Shown: one piece after another, positions 13,329 through 25,900 of the stretch
How positions within the stretch are numbered: the first letter of the stretch is position 1
Layout of the letters: every line of letters begins with the position of its first letter
Assembly: GCA_008973525.1 (NCBI GenBank)
Contig: WACJ01000520.1
Coordinates: 62,001 to 126,000 of the forward strand
DNA from: Stenopsyche tienmushanensis
Lineage: Eukaryota; Arthropoda; Insecta; Trichoptera; Stenopsychidae
Direction: 5' to 3'
Length of the DNA stretch: 64,000 nt
Notes under the pieces: generated by a model
Database searches by the model: none
Told to the model about the DNA's origin: nothing
The model's input: only the letters and a program-made list of their open reading frames with translations
Translations under genes and position numbers: made by a program

Positions 13329-14814
13329 AACAACATTGTACCATACAAAATGTAAGGCGATTTCGCCTAAATATACTAATATTGCGATTAAAAATATTTT
13401 AAAGATGAAGATTGGCTGTAAATTGGTATTTAAAATCGTCTTTGTAATACGCTCTCGATTAAATTGGTAGACGTACTCGTATAATTCACTAGTTCTAGTT
13501 TTCAAATTTCAATTTCAATACGGTCTGTGTGCATCTTCTGAATTGACGGGATATATATTTATCAATGCGAGCGTGGATTTGTTTCTCCGGACGAAAAGGA
13601 ATATTTAATTCATAAGTTTAAATGTATTTTGTTCGTCATTGTTAGATAAGTATACTATTAACACAAAAAAAATGCAATACTTAACGCATAATATGGCTCA
13701 TCGTATTTGAATAGTGCATAATTTTGTTGTTAGTGAATTTAGCTGTGAGGATTTGTTCGACAAATTTTATCACATCGAAAGTCTATCAATAAAATCATAT
13801 TAACCAATTTAGTGAATATCTAAATGTAAAGATAAAACAAACCTTGAATTATTTATATTCAATCTGATTATAGCATGTATATATCGTTTGTAACATCATG
13901 AAAGTGTTGTTAAATATTTATTATGAAACTGTTATACGCTCAAATTATTGTTTAACGTGTTATATATAATATTAATTAATTCGCACTACATTTTATAATA
14001 CCCGAAATATTTTGTATGAATATCTTTTAAGATTGATATTTTAAACTTAATCATTTTATAATTAACATTTATTTTAAGATACATATGGCAATACAATTGA
14101 AAGATTCAATGTAATATGTAAATCTCATATAGAAGTGCTATAATCTCATGTTCATTGCTTATTTATATGTGAACGGAATAAGTTGATGAATATTTTATGT
14201 AATAAGGGAGGAAACCGGTTTAGGAGGCAAATTTTTTTAGTGTTTTTCCTATTTTTTTTTAACAGGGAAAGAATTACTAGAATTTGTTTAAACTTATAAA
14301 ATTTTGAAGTACATCTGATTTTTTTTTTTAATTCATTTCCGCCGGAAATATCCAAGTTATAAGCTGTTGTAAATGGAAAGTCGCCATCAGAGTTTGTTGC
14401 TGGTGGAAATTGTAAAAGTCAAAATTTTTATTTCAAATCAATACAATACTTTAATTTAATTAATAATATATTTTTTTTAGGAATATGAGATCAGTTTTGA
14501 TTTTAAAAAATTATACGTTTTAGGAGCGTTTAACAAAATTATATGATTTTTTACTATTCTTTTGCACATTTCTTGTAATAAAAAACATACTTTAAACAAT
14601 AATATCATCTCAGAATTAGCCTCATGTCAATTGTAATTAAGTATAAAACCTTTGTACAAATATTTTTAATAATTGGTCAAAGGCATTTTGAGTTAATGTT
14701 CCTGCCAGTTGAAAAAAAGTTGTTTTGTGAAAAATGCAATTCAAAATAAAATGACCGAAAATCAGAAATTTTAAGCGGTAATAAATGGTATAAACTACCT
14801 AGCGTTAAACAGCT

Positions 14815-15270
14815 ATTCCATAACCATATAACAACCTTTCTTCTTTATATGCATAATTAAAGCTTTGCAAGCCAATAACTACTTTCAGCTCGTTCATAAT
14901 CATTATAAGAGCTGAATTTCCTTCATTGACTAAGGCAAAAGCCAAAAATGCTGCACCTAGATTACTTTCAGGCCAGAATGTAGGTGCTTTTGAGCCAATC
15001 ACCAAACGTTGAGTTGAAACTTTCATTTGCATTCTATGTGTGACCACCTAAATATCTCTTCAGTAATTCATCTTTTGACAAATCTTATATGTATTGGAAG
15101 AATTTCTTTCTGAAGGTTGGATGTAATGAAGAAAAGTGTGCTTCAGGTTCCGTTCCAAGTGTTTTAGCTTTATTTGCTGGCACTTGCATCTTGACTAAAT
15201 TTTGATTGAATCTTGGTGTGTCGATTTCCGTAGAAGGACCTGTTACTTGGTTTATTATTTCGGTCTATGG
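14815..15270 (-). pseudogene. decayed transposon-like ORF fragment, family not assigned
   Basis: On the - strand, RYLGGHT-NANESFNSTF (one in-frame stop) is followed after a frame change by APTFWPESNLGAAF and LVNEGNSALIMIMNEL-VVIGL-SFNYA. The pattern NESFNST ... APK ... A-FNEG ... L-IM resembles an uncharacterised ORF repeated in insect genomes that I associate with DNA transposons. Stops and a frameshift make it a relic. Confidence 0.45.
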
Positions 15271-18200
15271 TATCCTAAATCCGAAAGGGTACGATTATAT
15301 TTTGACTTCTAACTTTCAACATATGCTAGAAAGGCCAAAGCTAAACTTATGCTAACTGACGCTCCATCGAAACGATATTAATGCTTCTAATACCCTCTAT
15401 CTAAGACCTCAATTCTAAGAATTCACAAATAAGAACGACTTTCGACATCTCCCTCTTCTTTCAATTCCTTCTTTTTTCCATAGTACAGGGATATAGCGCT
15501 AGGTAGTGAATAAGAACACTCTATACTATCTATTGCGTGCTCCAGCACCGATTTGCATTCATTATAGTACTCATAACATCGGAAAGAATCGGAATTTTGC
15601 TATGAAACTTTGAAAACATAGATTGAATAGTTTTATCAATAATTTATAAAATAAAAAATCGATTTTACGAACTGTCTAAACTGGTTTCCACCCTTAATTT
15701 GTAGCGTGCAAAGTTTGATGTAATTTTTTTGTACGGATTCTGTTTAAAGAATTAGATGTTTGCGCACTCATTTCGATCTTTCAATCAAAGCCATCAAAAT
15801 TTAGTTGCATTATTGAGCAATATTTTTATACTTACGATGCTTCTAGTTTGTACTTTTGACTACTGTCGATAGCAAATTGTGTAATGATGAATAAAGTATC
15901 AAAATAATGCTAACTTTGAGTAGGTCTGGAACTAAGTTAGTTACATTACTCTCTTACATATGCATGGTACTTTAATGGTATACTTAACATTCTTATTCTA
16001 TAAGGTGTGCAATTCAGTCTCCGCTCTTGGCTCACTATTATTGTCTAATTAGAGTTATATTCATACACTATTATATTTATCATATAATCCAATATTCAAT
16101 ACTCTTGTACTATTTCTTAGCTACTTATTATGTAAAATTATCAATATAGTAAATTCAATCGCATTGATGTCATTCACATCCACACTTAGTTTGAAAAACG
16201 ATTGCTTACAAATTCAAAAATGAATTAGATACCTTTCAAGCTCGGATCATCTCGGAAACATTTCTCTCCAACGTGTAAATGAAAATCTTCAATATCAGAT
16301 TTCGAAATATATATATATATTAACATGCTACTTTTGCTTGAAAGTAGATATTAGATAGGTCTTCATGAATCTGTTATTCACAAACTTTAAGCAATTATGT
16401 TTGGATGAGTAGAAGACAAACCAAATGCAAAATATTTCTATAGTAATAAGTTCATAGAAGGAAAAAATATGTAGCATAGGTAGAAATTTATCATAATTTA
16501 CAAAATCATGAAACATTTAATTGTAAAAAAATAAAATTGTAACATAAATAGAAGCCCATTTCTTTTATATGATTACAGCAGACTTGTGGACTGTGCAGAT
16601 AAAAAGTCAATCATTTCAATAAATATTAAGTTTTAACTGATAAAAAATGAAATATATATATATATACATATATACGTTTACATAATGTAATTAATTAAAT
16701 AAACTGGTAACAATAAAACTAGTATAAAATAAACTGCTACCCGTGCCAGGGATAAAAGAAAAACGTAAATAATTCTTAAGTGAGTAACTTATCCACTGAG
16801 TGGATATTTTTATTATTAGATTTATTATAAAATATTTTTTGAGATTGGAGATATTATTTTATTGAATTATCTTATACACAAAGTTTCACTCTATTAAGGA
16901 TTATTTTATGTTTAGTAAAATATTAATAACGACTGGGCTCTGTTTACAAAATGTCATGTTAAAGAGACAATATTTTTCAGCGATTAAGGAATTATACTGG
17001 TATCTAAGCTGTGCATGAAACTTACGGGAGCAAACATACGAAATTGGATTTTTGCAAGGAGTATTTTTCAATTTAGAGGCTCTCGTGTAAATTTTATATC
17101 TATGAATAATTTTGGAATATTTACAATCAGTTAAATTTATCGATATATTTTCGAACAATTTATTTAGTTACCATTATTTTAATTACATGGTGACTTTATG
17201 TAAACAGAGAACAAATAATTCAAACCACTAAAAAAAATAACATAAAAAGAATTCAATAAACGAAATGCTAATTACAAATTTTTAAATAAAAATTATTCAA
17301 AATGTGGTTTTAATAATATACCAAGATTTAAAATATAAACATATACGCCCTGTTTTTCTTGTTGTTTATATATTTTGAAAATTTATTTGATATATATATA
17401 TATTTAATTTGAGCTAGTCATACCTATATGTAAAAATATGTTTTACACGCGCTGTTTATTGATATAATTTAACGTGTCGATATTTATTCTAATATGATTT
17501 AAAATGCAGTTGGTTTCTTTTATAAAATTATTAGCCGAATATTTGCAATTCAGTAAGAAAATTCCAACTTATTAATTATTTTATTGCAAAATAAACGAAT
17601 TTTATGAAAATAAGAATCAATGTCAATAAATGGCGCAATAAAATATTGCACTCCTTCAAGTATTATCCCCGTTGATCAATTGACCAAACATAAATAGCAT
17701 CAACGCGGAGAAAGTTTGAAGGGGTGAAGATCGGTCCAATCGCTAATTCAATGTTATATGTTTGCAAAACATGAAAAGGGTGTTCGCTCAAATTAAAATG
17801 AGGATGTGAGAGAGATGTAATCTAATTGTAAATCATTTATAGATACTTTAGCGATGGAGTTGTCAAATAAGAAGATTTTATTATTGAAATATAAATATAT
17901 ATATGTATATGTATTTTTAATTTACATTTTTGTAAACATGGTATAAAATAACCTTGAGTTGTAAAACTAAAACGGTTAGTGATTCAAAAAAAAAACGTAA
18001 ATTTGGAGATCACGTTAGTTAATCCTATACATGAGATATGTTTTATTATAAACTTTTAACGACTGCAAATTAAAAGAATAATTGTGTATCTAATACAAGC
18101 TCCTATGGAGATTTTTATATTTAAATATATAAACAAACTGACTTAAACAATGTAAAATAAAAATAACGGGTAAAAAATAACATTTAAACCATAGTATGTA

Positions 18201-18339
18201 GTGTTTGATTTGTAAATTTAAAATGTGAAATAAATAATTGATAATTATTATAAAAAGGTTGTTTTATACATCTTATTTATCCCATATTTTATCCTTTTCC
18301 TTCTTCCCTATTCTATTAATTAGTATATCAGCAAATTTA

Positions 18340-18410
18340 TATCCGGAGAGGAAAGGCCCATAGTTCTGCAGTGGACTGTTTGTGGCTGCACTATGATGAT
18401 GATGATATTA
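18340..18410 (+). mobile_element. LINE 3' terminus with ATG-repeat tail
   Basis: The stretch GGAGAGGAAAGGCCCATAG, then TTCTGCAGTGGACTGTTTG, ending in a short (ATG)n run, is a typical 3' end of insect non-LTR elements. Translation of the same strand gives the usual end (SGEERPIVLQWTVCG). Only the last 70 bases or so are recognised. Confidence 0.55.
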
Positions 18411-18923
18411 TAATGAGATCATTTTTTTAAATTAAATTTATAAAAAGGATAATTGAGGATAGGCCAGGTAAATAATAGTCAACTATAAAATATTTCAGAT
18501 TACACACGGTTTATTACTCTTCATTCCCGATACATTCAAATATAACTGTGCATAATATTTTGTAACAACAATAAAAGGAAAATATGAAATATCATATATT
18601 AAATAATTTAATAAATGTAAATATCAATTACCAGTCTATAATGATATGTTTCATTTTCATTTAATTGTACAGTCATTGTTTACAATATAAATACTTTTCT
18701 ATGGCATTATGTATTCTTATAACTATGATACAAAATCCACTATACATGGATAGTGCACTCCCGCCTCTCTTGTTCTTTTTTCTGATGGTACCTAGAAGTT
18801 AAATAAAATATACATTTATAAGTTAAACATTTAAATTATTCACAATAAGATGTCTGTACACTAAAACATTTTTTTGTATGAATTCGAAGTTGTGCATTTT
18901 TTTTTAAATATACATAATCATCT

Positions 18924-19561
18924 GGCTATGATCTCGTTACGGGAAGAATGGTAAAGGAACTTCCTACCAAAGGATTTGAGTTCTTGGTACAAATATTTAA
19001 TGTGGTACTAAAAATGGGCTATTTTCCCCTGCAATGGAAAGTGGCTAAGATTATTCTAATCTCCAAGCCCGGCAAGCATATTAATGACGCTAAATCATAC
19101 AGATCCATCAGCTTACTCCCAATAATTTCCAAAATGTTTGAAAAACTACTACTGAAGAGACTTAAACCAATAATTGAGAAAAACAACCTAATACCTAATC
19201 ACCAATTTGGATTCCGTCAACAACATGCAACTGTGGAACAAATACACAGGATCTTTAATAGGATCCACAAGGACTTAGAAGATAGAACATATTGCTTGGC
19301 AGCATTCCTGGACGTAACTCAGGCTTTTGACATAGTGTGGCATCTAGGCTTGCTATATATAATTGGAAAACAACTGCCCACGAATTACTTTTTCATACTC
19401 AAATCATATCTGACTAACAGAACATTCGACGTCAAATACGAAGATGAAGCCACCAAACTTCATGATATAAAATCATTTTATACACAGCCGACATCCCGAC
19501 AACTCTTTTAACAACTACTCCAACATGACCTCAACAACATACAAAAATGGCTCAAGGTTTA
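18924..19561 (+). mobile_element. Jockey-clade LINE reverse-transcriptase fragment
   Basis: A reading frame opens with GYDLVTGRMVKELP, then FPLQWKVAKIILISKPGKH, SYRSISLLPIISKMFEKLL, QFGFRQQHATVEQIHRI and AAFLDVTQAFDIVWH. These are successive blocks of the non-LTR RT domain; the first catalytic aspartate (LDVTQAFD) is present. The frame ends at 19511 where a deletion has removed the YADD block. Sequence in another frame continues with LQHDLNNIQKWL, a typical Jockey motif. It is a dead, 5'-truncated copy lying next to the 3' end of the Dscam-like gene. Confidence 0.9.
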
Positions 19562-19588
19562 CAACTTTGCAGTACATTGGAAAATTAT

Positions 19589-19594
19589 TTTATT
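19589..19594 (-). terminator. candidate poly(A) signal of the Dscam-like gene
   Basis: TTTATT on the + strand reads AATAAA on the - strand, 236 bases after the stop at 19830. It lies just past the recognisable LINE coding part. A second hexamer at 20618-20623 could serve a shorter transcript that reads through the splice donor at 20852. Confidence 0.35.
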
Positions 19595-19829
19595 TTTCAT
19601 GATACAAATTCTGAGCGAACCTTCAAGTTTCAATGTGGGCTCAAAAATTGTATTTTTGTATATAAAGAATTGCATAAAAAATTAGTCATCGAAACGAGAA
19701 AACCCAAACAAACTATGATTAATAATTATATCGTTAGAAAGAGAAAATCTGCAAAAAAACTGGAAAGAATGCATCTATCGCACAAAAAAAGGTTTAAGTG
19801 TATAATTATTTAAATAATATTATATATAC

Positions 19830-19956
19830 TCACTTATCAATAAGGATTGTAATGTCGGGCGGCACAGCTATATTGGAGATGGACTCACAACCGGGACGAG
19901 GGGAAGATGTTCGAATTTGATTCATTTCAGCACCCCCTCGACCATTTAAATATATA
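19830..19956 (-). CDS. Dscam-like last exon: C-terminus
   Basis: The acceptor gttttag precedes T ATA TAT; the previous AG plus T gives serine, so phase is kept. It reads IYLNGRGGAEMNQIRTSSP, RPGCESISNIAVPPDITIL, then IDK and TGA. Codon use and composition look coding, unlike the surrounding AT-rich DNA. It lies 0.9 kb beyond the previous exon and is too short to show up as a long ORF. Family support is by phase, splice signals and composition rather than by a remembered homologue. Confidence 0.78.
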
Positions 19957-22900
19957 CTAAAACAAAATACAAACATGAGCTTATGATAAATCAGTGATTA
20001 AATGCATTACCGTAATAAGAAGCTATTAATCCAAAAATTTAATCAATTGGCTGTTTACTTTGAATCAATATTTCTAGCGAGACTCAATAATATGTTATCA
20101 TCAAGCATTATGATGAAAATGAATTTCATGATGTTCGAAGCTTATGTTTCAACTAATGTTTCATGCAGAATAATTAATTCATGGAACTATTATCAAAAGC
20201 TTTTAACGCGTTAAAGCTTTTAATAGTTTATTTCTCAATATGGATGTTATTAGTATTATGGACATCAGCCAATGTATTACAGATGATTTAACTAACTTTA
20301 AAATAAAAATGTATAATAAATACTAAATTATTTTTTCATATGTAAAGTTTAAAATAAAGGAATAAAATCATGCACTTTAAGTGAAGGAAAGGTGAGCTAA
20401 ACCATGCAGCCAAATCAATTACAGATATTTTTTGTAGTTTAAATGTTTATCATCATTATTAGTTGTACGGTTTTAAAGCTGTTTCAATTTTATACACACT
20501 TTATCAATGTCTCTTTATACAAATATAAAGCATTCGCAGAAAAAATCTATATATATGGCAAAACCTGTAAATCACATTTGATGACGTCTTTTGTTGGAGT
20601 AAAAAAGAGAAAGAATATTTATTTAACGTATAACCTACTATAATTTTACAAACTTTTTTGAAAAAAGATAAATTAAAATCAGATAAATAAGTTTCTTAGT
20701 TCATCTAGTAGAGGAAGATACATTTGTATTTTGATATCAAGTATATGTAGACTATTTTTGTTTTCTGAAATTAAGGAATCAAGGCGTGCTGAAAGGCAGT
20801 GCATGGTGTCAGGAGAAGCGCGCGGTATAGGGTGGGGTACCTGAGGTCTACCTGCTGCATCGCGCCATCTGCAAGCGTCCCGGTGTATAGCTGCGCTCAC
20901 CACTCAAAGGAGATGCACACCTGGATCCTAAAATAGATCAGATTTAGATTTTGAAAAATATTCTCGTAACACATTTGCATTTTTTAATTGTGTATACCTT
21001 TTGTCGTCGTATTTCCCGGACTATCACTATTATCATCGGAATCGGTGGTCGGTGGATCCCTATGCTTTCGTCTATCCCACGCAGACCCACTAGATCCACG
21101 TAATGATTTACCTCCACCTACACTACGATTACCAGGTCCACTACCGAAATGTCCACCCCTCATTTCCACCGTCATCGCTTTGGAAAGTGTCGATTCGTCT
21201 ATGGAAGCCATATTTGCAGAAAGAGATATATTTTCATGTGACTCTTCTGTTGTTGTATCAGAATTAGTAACTAATTATATTTATATGAAACATGACATTG
21301 TTTATACAAACAAAACTCTTATCAAAAATACCATATTCAAATGTATCACATCTATGTAATCGGCGGTGCTTCCGATGACTTGTTGGCAATCGGGCTGGAC
21401 CTGCTTCATTTTCTGGTACACCAAATGTTCGAAAATGAAGAGCATGTTCGCCTCCTTGATTTCGTCCACTTGCGCCAGTCACTGCTCCAAATGTCGCATA
21501 AGGACTTATTTCATATAGTTCTATTTAACAAAAGGGAATTTCAATTAAAACTCATATTTAATGGTATTAAAAGTAAACATTGTTCAAATATTACCCGACG
21601 AATCATCATTTGACTTTTCATTTCCGTTTATGGATGACGATGAATATAATTTTTGCCCTTCCCTCAATTTTTCTCTTTCTAATTCATTGCTTTCACTTAA
21701 TTTTCGATCATCACGAGAATATCTATTATTGAGTAAACAATGAAGTCTGTAAAGAAAAGCAAAATATTTGTTTCAAAAAGGTCAGAAATACGAACTAAGG
21801 TCCCAATATAACTAATATATTATACAATTATACCTCCGAGTTTTAAGTAATAAACATCCCAATAATGTGAGTGCAGCCAATAAAAGAGCGGCACTTGCTG
21901 CAGGTAACAATATCGAGTTACCAATACCACTTGATTGCACACCCCCACCTGTTAACGCCACACTTGGATCCAATGGAGGAATGCGACCTGGAAATTATGG
22001 AAATGTTTTAAGAAATGAAAGTTTTTATTGAAAATTTTCTGACACAACCGACGCCAGCTGCGTTATCTATCCGAGCAGTCGGCGTCGACTCCGCCCCTTT
22101 AAAATGTGCTTCGGACTCACATCACCACTAAGCCTTATGATTTCTCACCCATATGAAGCTACAACGGTGGAATTCCATAGATTTCGTGCACTGTATGTAA
22201 CAGTCTAATTATTTATTTTAGGCCTCAACGCTACAGTATTTACCTCCGTTTTCTTTAGTAGTATCTACATTAATTTCAGCATGAGTGGTCCCTGCATCAT
22301 TGGTAATTGCTAATTTAAGTTGATACCACTGAGCTGCAGTTAGTTGACTGAGTACTAAATTATCCATCATCGGACCATCCGTTGCCTCATTCCAATGAGT
22401 TTCTCCTACTGCACGATACTCAATGCGCAATTTAGATATAGCACAGCCACCGTCTCTCCATGTATAGAGATTTAATTTGATTGCTGTTGAATTTGTGGTA
22501 ACCAATTCTGTCGGTTTTGGTGATCTCGGTACTGAAAATAATTTATGTTTATATAAAATCAATATTTTAATAAAAGCCTCAATATAATTTAAATAATTTT
22601 AAGTTTGTAACCTGATCCTCTTGTACTGGTGGAGAGAACATCACTTACTGTTCCTGCTGCTACTCGATTATGAGCTTGAATTTTTATCATGTATAAAGTA
22701 CCACATTTGAGGGTTTCTAAAGCATGGGAATTTGCTTCCGGTGAAAGTTCTACTGCCTGCCATGTATTTTCAGATTCAGTTTTAAAAAACAATGTATATC
22801 CTGAAAATAATTAATAGCGTATAGTTAATAAATATTATGATAAAATAGTTTTTATAACAATCTTCTATAAAAAATTTACCTAATATAGGCGATCCACCAT

Positions 22901-25900
22901 CATTTGGTGGTTGCCAATGAACCTTAATAGTAGTTGAAGTTGTATATTGTAAGCCGAGAATTGCAGCAGAAGGTGCCAATATGGCAATCACAGTATAAGT
23001 AATAGAATCTTCTCCATATAAATTGGATGCTGAACACGTAAAATTTCCCGAAGAACCACCATCAACATCTAAAATAAACAATTTGTTTAAAAAGGAAGTG
23101 AATAATTTATACACAATATTATTTTTAATAATAATATTTTTTTACTGTGAATGTTGAGATTTCCTTGGGGTGTAACTTGATAATGTGGTGTATGTGTTAT
23201 AGTAACTGCACGATGTAACCATCGAGCTCTCGGGGTTGGGTTTCCTATAGCATGACAGGATAGGGAAACAGGTGAACCAATAGGTCTACGTACAACTTGA
23301 CTAAATGATGCAATGCGAGCTGGGGCTGAAAAAAATATTTTAAGAAACATTAACATACATTTTTAAAAATTTCCTCATCCTGGTTAAAACAATTTATTTT
23401 TATTATTCAAACAGAATAGCATAAATTTAGATTTTCATTCCAAAAGCTGAAGCAGCTTCGTCGATAAACATGCTGCCAAAACTTTCGACTTTAATTTAGC
23501 TAATGACGCCAATATTGTCCATAAAGGCTAGATACATGGATCTGCGTGACTTGGTCTTCCATTGTCCCTCATAATCACTTCCAAGGCAACATTAACCTTT
23601 CCTATACCATGATGTATTTACTACAACTTGACTCTAATAATGGGAATATTGATTTGAAATATAATAGATACGGGGTTCAAAATTTCATATGGTGTACCAA
23701 ATACATATCATAGTGTGCATATGCTTTTTAGCACGGTAAGGGAAAGGTTAAAAAGTAGCAACATGAAGGTTCTCCCCAATTCTCTTTAATATTGTGTTGG
23801 AAGCAATAATGAGGGAGGCTGTGTGAACGATCCGGACACACAACTGAACTGAACGGACTTGACAGCCAACATACCTAGGAAACCTATCTATTATTATCGA
23901 CTTCCTACATGGTCCTCCAAAGTTTTTGTCAGTTGACATTGACACCGAAATATGGGAATACAGCAGAAATCAACACTATATTCCCATATTTTTTATAAGA
24001 ATTGTTTAACATAATAATGAATAAAAATTATGAAACCTCTTATGTTAGCTCCCTGTGCTATTATCGATGTAGATTCACCTTCTCCGGAACCAGTGGTAGC
24101 AGATACCCAAAATTCATACAGTTGATGTTCTGCTAAATTTCTTATTTCAAACATGAGATCTGAATTTTTAAGACTATCTAATGTGACAGTATAACTTGAA
24201 TGTTTCCCGATTCTGAAATAAAAATATGACATTTAAAAACATTTAAAGATTTGTGTAATAAATATTAATTTATAGCAAATAAATTACCTTCCAGCTTCTC
24301 TGTGATAAACAGTATAGTGTAAAATAATTCCATTCGGATTCAAGGGTGGAAGCCAACTTACTAAAATAGATTCGCCACTAGTAGCAAGTGCTTTAATTTT
24401 TTGTGGTGGAGATGGAACTACAATATAAATCAAAAATCAATATTCAATCCAAACACTAATTTTATATTTTCCTATGAAGATTGAATGGAAAAAAATTGCA
24501 TACCATCTTCTTCGGTCGTACAAAATACTGGTGAGCTCCTTTTTCCATCTCCGGCATTTGTATATGCTAAAATTTGTATTGAATAATTCGTATATTTATG
24601 TAATGCATGAAGATAAGTTTCTGTTGTTGATATACGTTTAACTTCTCCGACATTATATTCAACTGAAATTCATAAAATAATCAGTTTATTTAAGATTCTA
24701 GTCTTTAAAATTGTTTCATAAGATTACGTTAAGCCATGTTTTACCATGATCACTTAATTGTGGAGTGTATAATACTTTATAACCCTGTATTAAACCACCA
24801 TGCTGAGCAACTGGAGGTGGCCTCCATGAAACTTTTACGCTTACTGGTGATAATGGAACACAAGATACTGCTAAAGGAGCCGCTTCAGGAACTGAAAAGT
24901 AGTTCAAAATTATCCATTATATTTCACATTCATGAATAAAAACAATATTATATGTTCAAATATGCATTCTTTACCTCCTTCTTGAGTCGTAGCCGTTGCA
25001 GGATTCGATGATGGACCTGATGCTACGCCATTGAATGGTTTGATTGTTACACCATATCTCGTAAATTTTTTAAGGCCTGTTAACGTAAGCTCATTGCTAG
25101 CCCATCCATTAACTGTGGCTGATCTAGTTGTATTTGTAATTCCAGGTGATAATTCATACCACGTAACAGTATAACCCAGTAAATCACCGTTCCATGACTC
25201 ACGCGGTGGAGCCTGCCAACTAACATGCAATTCACCAGGTCCTGCTGTTTGTATTTGTAAACTATGAGGTGGTTCAGAAGGGGCTAAAAATATATTTTAT
25301 AATGTATTATATAGATAGACATAAAAAAAATCTTAGATCAACTTAAAGATATTTCATTTGTACCTTCTTCTTGAGTTTTAACAATTACAGGTTCAGTATA
25401 CTGACTATGTTCAATTTGATTAATCGCTTGTATTCTAACGGCATAACTATTATGCGGTTGAAGGCCTGATACAATTGCTTCGTAATCAGTACTCGGTTCA
25501 TTGCTACTGTAATTTCAAAAACATTAACACATAAAATAGACATATTTTAAATGCGTTATCAAATATATAATTATAATAACCTTATTGGAATGCTATTTTT
25601 ACTCCCCGTTCCTTTAATTAGTGAATGAAAGGAGATGTTTTGTGTTGTTGCATCATCCCACTGAACAGGCGCATGCAATACATTTAAAAGCGTATGCTGC
25701 ACAGCATATCCCACTAATGGAGAATTCCCATCAAATCCTTGTGCCCAACCTAAGCGAGCAGAACGACTCCCAACTTCTAATACTAATAATGAATGTGGCG
25801 GATCTGGTCTTTCTAAAAAACAAAAAAAATAAACCTCATTAGTAAAATAGTGTTAAAAATAATATTTGCTTTAATGCAAAAATATTTGCTTTATACCTTG

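Larger units (their letters stand above)
11356..19829. other. nAChR 3' flank and intergenic DNA between convergent genes
   Basis: Mostly AT-rich DNA. It holds candidate poly(A) signals, a GC-richer patch near 11930-12250, an inverted repeat at 13205-13328, a decayed transposon ORF (14815-15270), AT microsatellites (near 16308, 16650 and 17390), a LINE 3' tail (18340-18410) and a Jockey reverse-transcriptase fragment (18924-19561). No other gene was recognised. Confidence 0.6.

Noticed and set aside
16308..17405. AT-dinucleotide runs
   Set aside because: Simple microsatellites without spacer structure; not CRISPR and not functionally interpretable.
20679..20903. - strand ORF of 74 codons running past the penultimate Dscam-like exon
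   Set aside because: It begins after a stop, has no phase-compatible acceptor, and the exon frame instead uses a strong donor at 20852 to reach 19956.
20848..20927. Treating the exon at 20927 as the last one, ending CSR and TAG
   Set aside because: Kept only as an alternative form; a perfect donor lies just before the stop and a phase-matched coding exon follows at 19956.
24730..24745. Longer version of the FN3 exon ending at the GT after CTTAAC
   Set aside because: It would end in phase 0 and throw the next exon, which clearly encodes FN3, out of frame.
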